Assembly: GCA_003139095.1 (NCBI GenBank)
Contig: PLHW01000037.1
Location: forward strand, 1 to 64,000
DNA length: 64,000 bases
From: Acidobacteriaceae bacterium
GTDB taxonomy: Bacteria > Acidobacteriota > Terriglobia > Terriglobales > Acidobacteriaceae
Reading direction: 5' to 3'
Shown: positions 26,339 to 34,739 of the stretch, piece by piece
Numbering within the stretch: the stretch's first letter is position 1
Layout: each line of letters starts with the position of its first letter
Translations under genes and position numbers: made by a program
Notes under the pieces: model-generated
Seen by the model: only the letters and a program-made list of their open reading frames with translations
What the model was told of the DNA's origin: nothing
Database searches by the model: none

Positions 26339-27730
26339 ATGAAGCCCATCCTCGACGAGACTCACGATCCCAGAGTGCAAAGCTGGGTCGAATCGGCCAA
26401 CACTGCGGGCTCGGATTTTCCGATTCAGAATCTCCCGTTCGGCATATTCCGGCGCAAGGCCAAGGCGCAAGAGGGAGTGGGAGTCGCAATCGGCGACCAG
26501 ATTCTCGACATCGCTGGCATACGAAGTGAGAACTTGTTGCAGACCGACGCGAATGTAATTGCAGCGGCAAATGCATGCGTCGTGCATTCACCAAACGCCG
26601 GCGCGCGCGATCACGATTCCTCCGCCCGGCCTTCGCTAAATCCGCTGATGGCCCTCGGCACCGCGCCTCGCCGCGCCTTGCGTCACCGTCTTCACGCGCT
26701 GCTGCGAAGCGACGCCGCTTCGTCCGAGCAGCAAGCCATTTCACGGCACCTGGTGCGCCAGGCGGACGTCGAACTGCTTCTTCCCGCCACAGTCGGCGAC
26801 TACACCGATTTCTACGCCTCGATTTTTCATGCCACCAACGTGGGCAAATTATTTCGTCCCGACAGTCCCTTACTCCCGAATTACAAATACATTCCCATTG
26901 GCTATCACGGCCGCGCCTCTTCGCTCGTCGCAAGCGGCGCGGCTGTCCGCCGGCCCTCGGGCCAAACGCGCGAGGGAAATGCCGATCCGAAATTTGCCCC
27001 GACTCGCGCGCTCGACTATGAACTCGAGGTCGGCTTTTTCGTGAGCGCCGGAAATCGGCTCGGCGAGCCCGTCCCCATTCACCACTCCGCGGAACATATC
27101 TTCGGAATTTGCCTGCTGAATGATTGGTCGGCCCGCGATGTGCAGGCCTGGGAATATCAGCCGCTGGGTCCGTTTCTCTCCAAAAGTTTTTCCACGTCGC
27201 TATCACCTTGGGTTGTGACCATGGAGGCCTTGGCCCCCTTTCGCGCCCCCGCTTTCGCCCGCCCCGAGGGCGATCCCGCGCCTCTGCCTTACCTTCTCGA
27301 CGCCGCCGATCAAGAGCACGGCGGCCTCAATTTAACGCTTGAAGTTTCGCTGCTCACGGCGCGCATGCGCGAGGCCGGCCTGGCTGCCGCGCCTTTAAGC
27401 CGCAGCAACTTTCGCGATCTCTATTGGACGATAGCGCAGATGTTGACTCACCACGCCAGCAACGGATGCAATCTGCTCCCGGGCGACTTGCTCGCCAGCG
27501 GAACCGTGTCCGGCCCAGACCTCGCGGGCGCGGAAAAAAGCGCGCGCGGTTGCCTGCTCGAATTAACCACGCGCGGCGCCAACCCGATCGCACTCCCGAA
27601 CGGAGAGCAGAGGAAATTTCTGGAAGACGGAGACGAGGTCATCTTTCGCGGATTTTGCCAACGCGACGGATTCCGCCGCATCGGCCTGGGCGAATGCCGC
27701 GGAACGATTCTCCCCGCCGTTCTAAATTAA
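26339..27730 (+). CDS. fahA: Fumarylacetoacetase
   Basis: The last enzyme of tyrosine degradation, it splits fumarylacetoacetate to fumarate and acetoacetate. The catalytic site is visible: YTDFYASIFHATNVG contains a metal-binding Asp and the catalytic His, LDYELEVGFFV carries the metal-binding Glu residues, and LNDWSARDVQAWEYQPLGPF is the core Asp motif. At 463 residues it is slightly longer than usual, with an insert of about 25 residues before the LALRHRL-like helix (around residues 80-105). It closes the operon; no terminator is clear after it. Confidence 0.96.
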   Translation: MKPILDETHDPRVQSWVESANTAGSDFPIQNLPFGIFRRKAKAQEGVGVAIGDQILDIAGIRSENLLQTDANVIAAANACVVHSPNAGARDHDSSARPSLNPLMALGTAPRRALRHRLHALLRSDAASSEQQAISRHLVRQADVELLLPATVGDYTDFYASIFHATNVGKLFRPDSPLLPNYKYIPIGYHGRASSLVASGAAVRRPSGQTREGNADPKFAPTRALDYELEVGFFVSAGNRLGEPVPIHHSAEHIFGICLLNDWSARDVQAWEYQPLGPFLSKSFSTSLSPWVVTMEALAPFRAPAFARPEGDPAPLPYLLDAADQEHGGLNLTLEVSLLTARMREAGLAAAPLSRSNFRDLYWTIAQMLTHHASNGCNLLPGDLLASGTVSGPDLAGAEKSARGCLLELTTRGANPIALPNGEQRKFLEDGDEVIFRGFCQRDGFRRIGLGECRGTILPAVLN

Positions 27731-28025
27731 CTTGCACTCTCCTGCTGACTCTTGCGGCGAACCGCTGCGTCGCTGTCCTCCTGAAACCCGCTCCGCTCTA
27801 GACATTCGCAGGCATCCTCGCCGCCTCGCTCCGGCCGTAAATTCGATTCATCCCTGACGTCACATCCCTATGTGAGCTATCGCACGCACACATTGTGATG
27901 CCGGGCACAGCCGCGCGCAATTTCCCCCGGTATCTATATGCATCTGTCTTTTTCTCGAAGCGCAGGGAACGGCGGGTGTGGCACTCATTTCCTGACGGTG
28001 TTTTTATGAGCAATTTCAATCGGTC
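27731..28025. other. Gap between the tyrosine operon and the redox module
   Basis: 295 bases without a gene that I can support. Probably the promoter region of the cytochrome operon, but no box is clear enough to assign and there is no terminator-like hairpin. Confidence 0.4.
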
Positions 28026-28499
28026 ATGAACGCTTTCAAAGATGCAGGACATCTTTTTCGGCTAGCGGGAGTCTTCCTCGCCGGCATTCTCCTGTTCCTG
28101 GTGATCCGGGAATTCCTCGTCCCAAAAAGTTTTGGAGAGTACGGCCACTATCGTGGCGCCGCCCTGGCGGAAATCGCGGCGCGGCCCCTCCATTATGCGG
28201 GGCATGATACCTGCGAGACTTGCCACGCTGACGTGCTCGAAAAAAAGAAAGACGGCAAGCACGCGCATGTGAATTGCGAGACTTGTCACGGCGCATTGGC
28301 CAACCATGCGGACGATCCGGCTTCTGTCACGCCCCAAAAGTTGGATACCGCTGTCCTCTGTGTGCGTTGCCATGAGGCCAATGCGGCCAAGCCGCGGGGC
28401 TTTCCGCAAGTCGTCTCGGCCGATCATTCCAACGGACTCGCTTGCGACACCTGCCACCAGCCCCACAGTCCGGCCATCACTGCGGGAGGTGCGAAATGA
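28026..28499 (+). CDS. Membrane-anchored tetraheme cytochrome c
   Basis: The 157-residue protein has one N-terminal membrane segment (about 13-32, LAGVFLAGILLFLVI) and four CxxCH heme sites (63-67, 84-88, 112-116, 140-144), plus further His residues suitable as distal ligands. It resembles NrfB/NapC-like small multiheme carriers and should pass electrons in the periplasm. The stop overlaps the start of the next gene by four bases (ATGA), so the two are translationally coupled. With the ferredoxin and NrfD it forms a redox module. Confidence 0.9.
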   Translation: MNAFKDAGHLFRLAGVFLAGILLFLVIREFLVPKSFGEYGHYRGAALAEIAARPLHYAGHDTCETCHADVLEKKKDGKHAHVNCETCHGALANHADDPASVTPQKLDTAVLCVRCHEANAAKPRGFPQVVSADHSNGLACDTCHQPHSPAITAGGAK

Positions 28500-29227
28500 A
28501 TCTTACGCGGCGTCACATGTTGCTTCTCTTGCCCGCGGCCGGAGCAGCCTGGAAGTATGTCCTGGCTGGAACTCCCGAGGCGGCGCCAAATTATAAGTTG
28601 AGCGAGCACTGGTGGGGCATGTTGATCGATCTCACCAAGTGCATCGGCTGCGGCAGTTGCGTTCGCGCCTGCCAGACTGAGAACGACGTTCCGGAAGGAT
28701 ACTTCCGCACCTGGGTCGAGCGCTATCACGTCACCGACTACGACATTGAGAATCCGCAGGTCGATTCTCCCGATGGCGGCAAGAAAGGATTTCCTCCCGC
28801 CAAGGATCCTTCGGGCAAGAACTTCTTCGTGCCCAAATTGTGTAATCACTGCGCGGATTCGCCTTGCACGCAAGTCTGCCCCGTGGGCGCTACCTTCATC
28901 AGCCCCGACGGTGTCGTGCTCGTGGACAAGACTTACTGTCTCGGCTGCCGCTACTGCGTGCAGGCCTGCCCGTATGGTTGCCGTTTTATCAATCCCACAA
29001 CCAATACCGCGGAGAAGTGCACACTCTGTTATCACCGCATAAGAAAAGGTCTCACCACCGCTTGCTGCGAGAATTGTCCCACCGGCGCGCGGCAATTGGC
29101 CGACCTGAAAAATCCAAGCGATCCCATTCACGAATTTCTGAAGACCCATAGCGTGCAGGTGCTTAAACCTTACATGGCGACACATGCCAAGGTTTTCTAC
29201 AACGGATTGGATGGGTCGGTACGATGA
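28496..29227 (+). CDS. Tat-exported 4x[4Fe-4S] ferredoxin (NrfC/DmsB-like)
   Basis: The start overlaps the cytochrome stop and follows GGGAGG. A twin-arginine signal (TRRHMLLLLPAAGAAW) suggests folded export. Four cluster motifs are seen: CIGCGSCVRAC, CNHCADSPCTQVCP, CLGCRYCVQACP, and a last one built from CTLC and CCENCP. Such subunits relay electrons between a membrane quinone-binding partner and a periplasmic catalytic or heme protein. At 243 residues it has the normal length. The partner here is NrfD (88 bases downstream) with the tetraheme cytochrome. No molybdopterin or other catalytic subunit gene is present. Confidence 0.92.
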   Translation: MNLTRRHMLLLLPAAGAAWKYVLAGTPEAAPNYKLSEHWWGMLIDLTKCIGCGSCVRACQTENDVPEGYFRTWVERYHVTDYDIENPQVDSPDGGKKGFPPAKDPSGKNFFVPKLCNHCADSPCTQVCPVGATFISPDGVVLVDKTYCLGCRYCVQACPYGCRFINPTTNTAEKCTLCYHRIRKGLTTACCENCPTGARQLADLKNPSDPIHEFLKTHSVQVLKPYMATHAKVFYNGLDGSVR

Positions 29228-29282
29228 AGCCCCGTGAGATGAAGATCCGTCCGATGAAGCTCCGTGCGATGAAGGCCGCTGT
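29223..29282 (+). repeat. 15-base tandem repeat, four units, at the ferredoxin stop
   Basis: Four head-to-tail 15-base units each begin GATGAAG, and three continue with CCGT two bases later. The first unit contains the ferredoxin stop codon; the others fill the gap before nrfD. Confidence 0.75.
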
Positions 29283-29314
29283 GGCCATTGATCTCCTCCA
29301 GAAAAGGAACGCGT

Positions 29315-30499
29315 ATGCAGGGTGTTGAAGGCTTCATGTATCCGAACGAAGTCGAGTTGCAATGGAGCGTGCTGATTGTTTTGTACCCGTTCCTCACCGG
29401 CCTGGTCGCCGGCGCCTTCATCCTCGCTTCGCTGGAACGCGTGTTCAACGTCGAGGCCGTCAAGCCCACGTATCGTCTTGCCTTACTGACCGCGCTCGCC
29501 TTCCTGCTGGTCGCGCCCTTGCCCTTGCAGCTTCACCTTGGCCACCCCGAGCGCTCGTTTGAGATGTACCTCACTCCCCACAGCACTTCGGCCATGGCCA
29601 TGTTTGGCTTTGTCTATCTCTGGTACCTCATGGCGGTCCTCGTGCTGGAAATATGGCTCGACTACCGGCGCGACATCGTCGTGCTCTCCCAGACCACAAC
29701 CGGCCTCACGCGCCTGATTTATCGCGCCCTCACCCTCGGCTCCTCCAACATCAGCGAGCATGCTCTCCATATTGACGATCGCGTTGGATGGGTGATCACC
29801 CTGATCGGCATTCCTTCCGCTTTTCTGTTGCACGGCTACGTGGGATTCATTTTTGGCTCGATCAAAGCGAACCCCTGGTGGTCCACGCCGCTGATGCCGG
29901 TCGTCTTTATTTTCTCGGCCATGGTGTCCGGTATCGCGGCCGTCATGCTGCTCTACATGCTGCTCACCTGGCTCCGCAAGCAAACCATCGACATGCGCTG
30001 CGTGGACACGATTGCCCAATATCTTTTCTATACCTTCCTCATCGATTTCACTCTTGAGATGCTCGACCTCATCCACCGCATCTACGAATCGGACGAATCG
30101 TTTCGCAGCCTCGACTTCATGGTTCACACCAAGCTCTACGTGTCCCACATTCTCGTTCAGATCATTCTTGGAACCATTACTCCGATTCTCCTCCTCGCCT
30201 CGACCCAGGTCCTGAAAATCTCGGACATGGCGCGCAAGCGAATCTATGCGACGGCGGGATGCCTGACCATGATCGGTATCTTCGCCATGCGCTGGAACGT
30301 CGTCATCGGCGGCCAACTGTTTTCCAAGAGTTTTCTCGGATACACCACGTACAAAATGGGTCTGGTCACGCGCGAGGGATTATTGACAGCGATCGTGCTC
30401 ACGCTTCTCCCACTCGTGATTCTGTGGGGGCTCGTGAAGCTGCTGCCGCCCTGGCCGGAAAAATCGCCCGCGGTGCCCGGCGCCTCAGCCGCTCACTGA
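29315..30499 (+). CDS. NrfD-like polysulfide reductase membrane subunit
   Basis: The 394-residue integral membrane protein has about nine helices and belongs to the NrfD/PsrC family, which oxidises or reduces quinone and hands electrons to the ferredoxin subunit. The segment PLQLHLGHPERSFEMYL with its HPER core and the later MRWNVVIGGQ are typical. The start is put at MQGVEGF after AAGGAA; an upstream Met is less supported. It follows the ferredoxin gene in the same direction. Without a catalytic subunit the module may feed another complex, which is inference. Confidence 0.9.
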   Translation: MQGVEGFMYPNEVELQWSVLIVLYPFLTGLVAGAFILASLERVFNVEAVKPTYRLALLTALAFLLVAPLPLQLHLGHPERSFEMYLTPHSTSAMAMFGFVYLWYLMAVLVLEIWLDYRRDIVVLSQTTTGLTRLIYRALTLGSSNISEHALHIDDRVGWVITLIGIPSAFLLHGYVGFIFGSIKANPWWSTPLMPVVFIFSAMVSGIAAVMLLYMLLTWLRKQTIDMRCVDTIAQYLFYTFLIDFTLEMLDLIHRIYESDESFRSLDFMVHTKLYVSHILVQIILGTITPILLLASTQVLKISDMARKRIYATAGCLTMIGIFAMRWNVVIGGQLFSKSFLGYTTYKMGLVTREGLLTAIVLTLLPLVILWGLVKLLPPWPEKSPAVPGASAAH

Positions 30500-30534
30500 T
30501 TCAGCCAGCATTCGATTTAACTCGGGGATCGAAT

Positions 30535-32214
30535 ATGGACGAGCTTTCCCACGCTATAGCACGGCTCGATGCGCGTCTGGAAAGCCTTGAGCGCCGAATC
30601 CTCGCCCTCGAGGCGTGCGCCCCGCGATCGAATGTTGTCGTTCTCCCGGTTTCCTCCCAACCCGCGAACGCGCCGCACGAGTTCGCCTTGCCTCAGGCCG
30701 GTGGCTTCTTTCCCATTGCCGGCAAGGCCATGCTCGGCATTGCCGGAGCCTATTTGCTGCGTGCGGTCGCCGAGTCCGGCTCGTTTCCAATGCTCGCCAT
30801 CGCTGTCCTCGCCATGGCCTACGCAGCCGCTTGGCTCGTGTGGGCGGCCCGCACGCCCGGCTCGCTCGCTTCCACCGCGTACGCCGCGACCTCCGCGCTA
30901 ATTCTCGTCCCCATGCTCGGCGAGCTCACTCTGCGTTCCCAGGTGTTGCCGGCTCCCGCAACCGCCGCATTGCTGAGTGCATTCGTCAGCGCTGCATTGC
31001 TTCTGGCATGGAAGCGCAATCTCACTTCGCTCGTTTGGATCGCCGAGGTCGCAACCGTCTTCGCGGCGCTAAGCCTGCTCATCCTCTCCCACGATCTCGT
31101 CCCCTACACCGCCGCTCTCCTCGTTGCCGCCGCAGTCAGCGAGATCGCAGCCGCCACCGATCGCTGGCGCCGTCTCCGCTTCCTGGTTGCGCCGGCAGCC
31201 GACATCGCGGCTGCAATTCTCATTTACATCCACTCGCTCCCGGAAACCTCGCGCCCCGGCTACGCCACGGTTTCAAACTCTGTGCTGCTCGCGCTCCCTT
31301 CCGCGCTTTTCTTCATCTATGGAGCGAGCTTTGCCTGGCGAACCATCTGGCGCCGCCGTCAAACAACATTCTTTGAGATTGCCCAATCCATCATCACGTT
31401 CACACTGGCCCTATTCACCTGGCTCTGGTTCTATCCCGCCGCGGGCCGGTTCGGCGCTGGAGCTTTCTGCTGGTTGCTGTGCGCCGCTTGTTACGCCGCC
31501 GCCTTCGTTGTATTCGACCGCATCGCCGAGCAACGCAACTACCACGTCTACGCCACCTACAGCGCCGCACTTCTTCTCGCCGGCAGTTTCCTGCTGCTGC
31601 CGTCATTCTATGTAGCGCTGTTCCTGACGGCTTGCTCTGTCGTCGCCACGCTGGTCGGGCTCAAAGTCAGCCGCCTCACACCTGAATTCCATGGCCTGCT
31701 CTATCTCACCGTCGCCGCCTACGCTTGCGGTCTACTGCAATATGCGGGGCAAGCGCTTGCCGGAACCTTCCCCACTGCGCCCGGCTGGAGCGTCTGGATC
31801 GTCGCCATCGCCGCCGTCTTCTGCTACGCCATCGGCGGACGATTCGCCGGCGAGCGCTGGAACGAGCGCCTGCTTCGGCTCCTCGCCGCCATCCTCGCCG
31901 TCAGCGCAGTCGCCACCTTCCTCGTCTCCTGCATGGTATGGCTCGCGGCCATCGGCATGACTCCCGGTGCATCCCATGTGGCCGTCATCCGCACCCTCAT
32001 CACCTGCGGCCTCTCGCTTGCCCTGGCCGCCCTCGGTTCGCGCTGGAAGCGCAACGAACTTGTTTGGACCGCCTACGGCACGCTCGCTTTGGTCAGCGCC
32101 AAGCTGCTATTCGAGGATTTGCCCCACGGCCATTCCGGCTCGATCGCAATTTCGATTTCTTTATATGCGCTCGCGCTGATCATGGTCCCCCGCGTCGCGC
32201 GCATGGGGCGATAG
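30535..32214 (+). CDS. Large polytopic membrane protein (DUF2339-like)
   Basis: The 559-residue protein starts with a short coiled coil (HAIARLDARLESLERRILALE), a linker, and about 16 hydrophobic helices. This arrangement is typical of DUF2339 membrane proteins, whose role is unknown. The start follows CGGGGA, 35 bases after nrfD, so it is likely the last gene of that transcript. The stop lies in a 14-base tandem repeat. A link to the redox module is suggested only by position. Confidence 0.8.
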   Translation: MDELSHAIARLDARLESLERRILALEACAPRSNVVVLPVSSQPANAPHEFALPQAGGFFPIAGKAMLGIAGAYLLRAVAESGSFPMLAIAVLAMAYAAAWLVWAARTPGSLASTAYAATSALILVPMLGELTLRSQVLPAPATAALLSAFVSAALLLAWKRNLTSLVWIAEVATVFAALSLLILSHDLVPYTAALLVAAAVSEIAAATDRWRRLRFLVAPAADIAAAILIYIHSLPETSRPGYATVSNSVLLALPSALFFIYGASFAWRTIWRRRQTTFFEIAQSIITFTLALFTWLWFYPAAGRFGAGAFCWLLCAACYAAAFVVFDRIAEQRNYHVYATYSAALLLAGSFLLLPSFYVALFLTACSVVATLVGLKVSRLTPEFHGLLYLTVAAYACGLLQYAGQALAGTFPTAPGWSVWIVAIAAVFCYAIGGRFAGERWNERLLRLLAAILAVSAVATFLVSCMVWLAAIGMTPGASHVAVIRTLITCGLSLALAALGSRWKRNELVWTAYGTLALVSAKLLFEDLPHGHSGSIAISISLYALALIMVPRVARMGR

Positions 32215-32247
32215 TCAAAGGGCCGATAGTCACGGGCCGATAGCAGG
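32206..32247 (+). repeat. 14-base tandem repeat, three units, at the stop codon
   Basis: Three 14-base units begin GGGC, contain CGATAG, and differ at a few bases. The first unit holds the last codon and stop of the DUF2339-like gene. Confidence 0.7.
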
Positions 32248-32337
32248 GACCACTGGCGGCGATAGCGCCCACACGATGCAGTGTGTAAAAGCTGCTGTCG
32301 GCGCACCGCGCAGTTCACGCCACTCCATCTTTCTTAG

Positions 32338-33753
32338 TCACTTCATCGGCGGCACGTATGGTATGTAGTGCGCGAACAGCCAGCACAGGAAGAAGACGAC
32401 GGGGATGTGAACCATGAGTTGCAAAACTCCGTAGCCCACAATGTCGCGCGCTTTCAGCTTCAGTATGCCGAGCAGGGGTAGCATCCAGAAAGGGTTCACC
32501 AGGTTCGGCAGCGCCTCTGACGCATTGTAGATCTGCACCACCCAGCCTAAATGCACACGGTGCAGGTTTGCCGCCTGCAGCACGTACGGCGCTTCGATCA
32601 CCCACTTGCTGCCGCCCGATGGAATAAAAATGCCCAGCACCGCCGAGTAAGTCGCAACCAGCAGCGGGTAACTGTTATGCGTGCTGACCGCCGCAAACAG
32701 TTTTGCCAGCGCGTCGGAGATTCCCGTCCCGACGATCATCCCGAAGATCACCGCGTAAAACGGAAACTGGATCAGCACGCCTCCCGTCGCCGGGATACAT
32801 TCGGCAACCGCGCGCAGGAAGCGCTTGGGCCGCCAGTGCAGCAGCAGTCCCGCGGTGATGAACATCAGGTTGTACGTATTCAGGTCGAGCGCCGCCAGCG
32901 CCCCTTGCGGCGAGGTGCGGAAAACATCCACCAGGTACCACAGCAGCAGCGCCGCGACCAGAATTGTCAGCAGCGGACTGTATTCGAGCCACTCGCCCGG
33001 TTTGTGTTTCGGTTCCAGCGTGGATTGAATTGGCTCGTAATGGATGCCATAAGATTCCGCCGTTTTCGCGTTCTCCGCCGAGGGCGTGGAGAGATACGCA
33101 ATCAGCACCGAGAGAACGATGAGGATAAATGCGGTCGCAATGCTCTGCCACAGGAACAGCGTTTGCGTCAGTGGGATCAATCCGCTGATGTTGAACAGGG
33201 AAGGCGGCATGGTCGACTTTGTCGCCATCAGCATCGCCGCCGACGAAGACAGTCCCATGGCCCACACTGCTCCCAGTCCGAGGTAGGCGGCCGCGCCCGC
33301 CGCGCGGTAATCCATACCTTTGACGCGGTGCGCCAGTTCGCGCACGAACAAGCCGCTGAAGACCAGGCTCAGCCCCCACGAAATGAGCGAGGTCAGCATG
33401 GAGAAGAGCGCGACCATCGCAACCGCTGACCTTGGGCTTTTTGGAATTCCCGCTAACGCCCGGATCGCCCGATACACCAGTGGCGTCGACGCAACCACGT
33501 ATCCGCCAATAATGATCATCACCATCTGCATGGTGAAGGGCACGAGCGACCAAAAGCTCTTGCCGCCCTGGATCGCCAGTTGCGCGGGCTTTTGATGCAG
33601 CGCGAGGCCAACCAGAAATACGACCACGATTCCCAGCAACGCGAAGACGAGCGGGTCGGGGAACCACTTCTCGCTCCAGTTGGCCAGTCCCAGGCCAAAG
33701 CGCACCATGGCGCTTTCTGATTTTGCGGACTGCTCCTTCACCACCGGCATCGG
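32338..33753 (-). CDS. Short-chain fatty acid transporter (AtoE family)
   Basis: The 471-residue protein has about twelve membrane helices and matches the AtoE/TIGR00366 family, thought to import short-chain fatty acids such as acetoacetate or butyrate. Seen elements include NWSEKWFPDPLVFALLG near the start, FTMQMVMIIIGGYVVA, and the C-terminal FIPSGGSKWVIEAPY. The start MPVVKE follows AAGGG; an upstream Met would add 15 residues. Acetoacetate from the tyrosine operon is a possible relation, but the genes are 5 kb apart, so this is speculation. Confidence 0.88.
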   Translation of the reverse strand, partial: PMPVVKEQSAKSESAMVRFGLGLANWSEKWFPDPLVFALLGIVVVFLVGLALHQKPAQLAIQGGKSFWSLVPFTMQMVMIIIGGYVVASTPLVYRAIRALAGIPKSPRSAVAMVALFSMLTSLISWGLSLVFSGLFVRELAHRVKGMDYRAAGAAAYLGLGAVWAMGLSSSAAMLMATKSTMPPSLFNISGLIPLTQTLFLWQSIATAFILIVLSVLIAYLSTPSAENAKTAESYGIHYEPIQSTLEPKHKPGEWLEYSPLLTILVAALLLWYLVDVFRTSPQGALAALDLNTYNLMFITAGLLLHWRPKRFLRAVAECIPATGGVLIQFPFYAVIFGMIVGTGISDALAKLFAAVSTHNSYPLLVATYSAVLGIFIPSGGSKWVIEAPYVLQAANLHRVHLGWVVQIYNASEALPNLVNPFWMLPLLGILKLKARDIVGYGVLQLMVHIPVVFFLCWLFAHYIPYVPPMK

Positions 33754-33823
33754 CGAGTCACCCTTGCCAACAGCACGGAATTCTAACCTACATTCCAAAT
33801 TATTGGGGGACCCTCAATCGCCA

Positions 33824-34537
33824 TCAGCGGTCCAGGATTCGAGCGTTGACTTCTACTTCCCAGTCCGCCTTCCGCGCGTTCCGATCATAAGAAATATCCA
33901 CGACCTGCCGGATGCCGAAGAGCGACACCGAATGGTGGAAAATGCCGCCCGTTCCGCCCAAGGCCTCCTCCGCGAGCGCGACAAGTTCGGATGGCGCGTA
34001 TGCCCGGCGGATCGACGTCTGTCCATCGGCCGCCGTGATACGGGAAACGAAAGGCGCGATAAATGCGCGAAACAGCCCAAGCGCCACGCGGCTTCGCACT
34101 AAGTCGATCAGGATGAAGCGTGGGCACGATCGCCCCACGTTCTGGATCAACTGCACCAATTCTGAACTGGAAAGGTGATGGGCGACATGAAGAGAAAAGG
34201 CCACATCGGCGGGCGGCAGGGCCTCGCGCACCGCATCGGCTCTCACGATTGTGATGCGTGCGGAGGCGCGAACCACTGAAGGCGACATATCGATGCCGAT
34301 CCCCTCGACGCCGAGTGCTTCGGTCACTCTTTCCAGAATGGCACCGTTGGCGCACCCGATATCGAGCACGCGACGGATCGGAACCGGATGGCGGCACAAA
34401 GCCAGGATCAGGCAATTGGTGTCGCCGAGCACTCGATGGATAGCCGCTAGCTCGCGGTAAGAGCGCGCCGCGGACGCTGCTGGAATATTGTCGCTATCCA
34501 GAATCTCGGAATCGAGCGATCTTTTCATTGCCGCCAT
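33824..34537 (-). CDS. Class I SAM-dependent methyltransferase
   Basis: The 237-residue protein has the SAM-binding loop VLDIGCANGAIL, an acidic strand end (GIGIDMSP) and the post-III region VAFSLHVAHHLSSSEL found in small-molecule methyltransferases. The leading helix (SYRELAAIHRVLGDTNCLI) is typical of enzymes with lipid or polyketide substrates, but this is only suggestive. The start is after GAGG. It diverges from the ferredoxin-methyltransferase fusion with 202 bases between the starts. Two different methyltransferases back-to-back may act in one pathway. Confidence 0.85.
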   Translation of the reverse strand: MAAMKRSLDSEILDSDNIPAASAARSYRELAAIHRVLGDTNCLILALCRHPVPIRRVLDIGCANGAILERVTEALGVEGIGIDMSPSVVRASARITIVRADAVREALPPADVAFSLHVAHHLSSSELVQLIQNVGRSCPRFILIDLVRSRVALGLFRAFIAPFVSRITAADGQTSIRRAYAPSELVALAEEALGGTGGIFHHSVSLFGIRQVVDISYDRNARKADWEVEVNARILDR

Positions 34538-34739
34538 GGCGCGCCCTCGTTCCGGTGTCAGTGGGCACCGACTCCCTCACGAAGAATACCGTTGAACGGC
34601 GGCGAGCGCTTGCTTCATGTGACCGATGTCACGGCGTCTCGGGCCGCTCCCTAAGAGAATTGAAGTTCATCTTGCGAGGACCGTTCGCGGTCGCTCTGCG
34701 CAGAATTGTTTTTTACCACCGTTTCCCGGGAGGATTTTC

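Noticed and set aside
30259-30534. N-terminal extension of the DUF2339-like gene into nrfD
   Set aside because: The extension overlaps NrfD coding sequence and reads as basic low-complexity residues. ATG 30535 has a ribosome site and starts the expected coiled coil.
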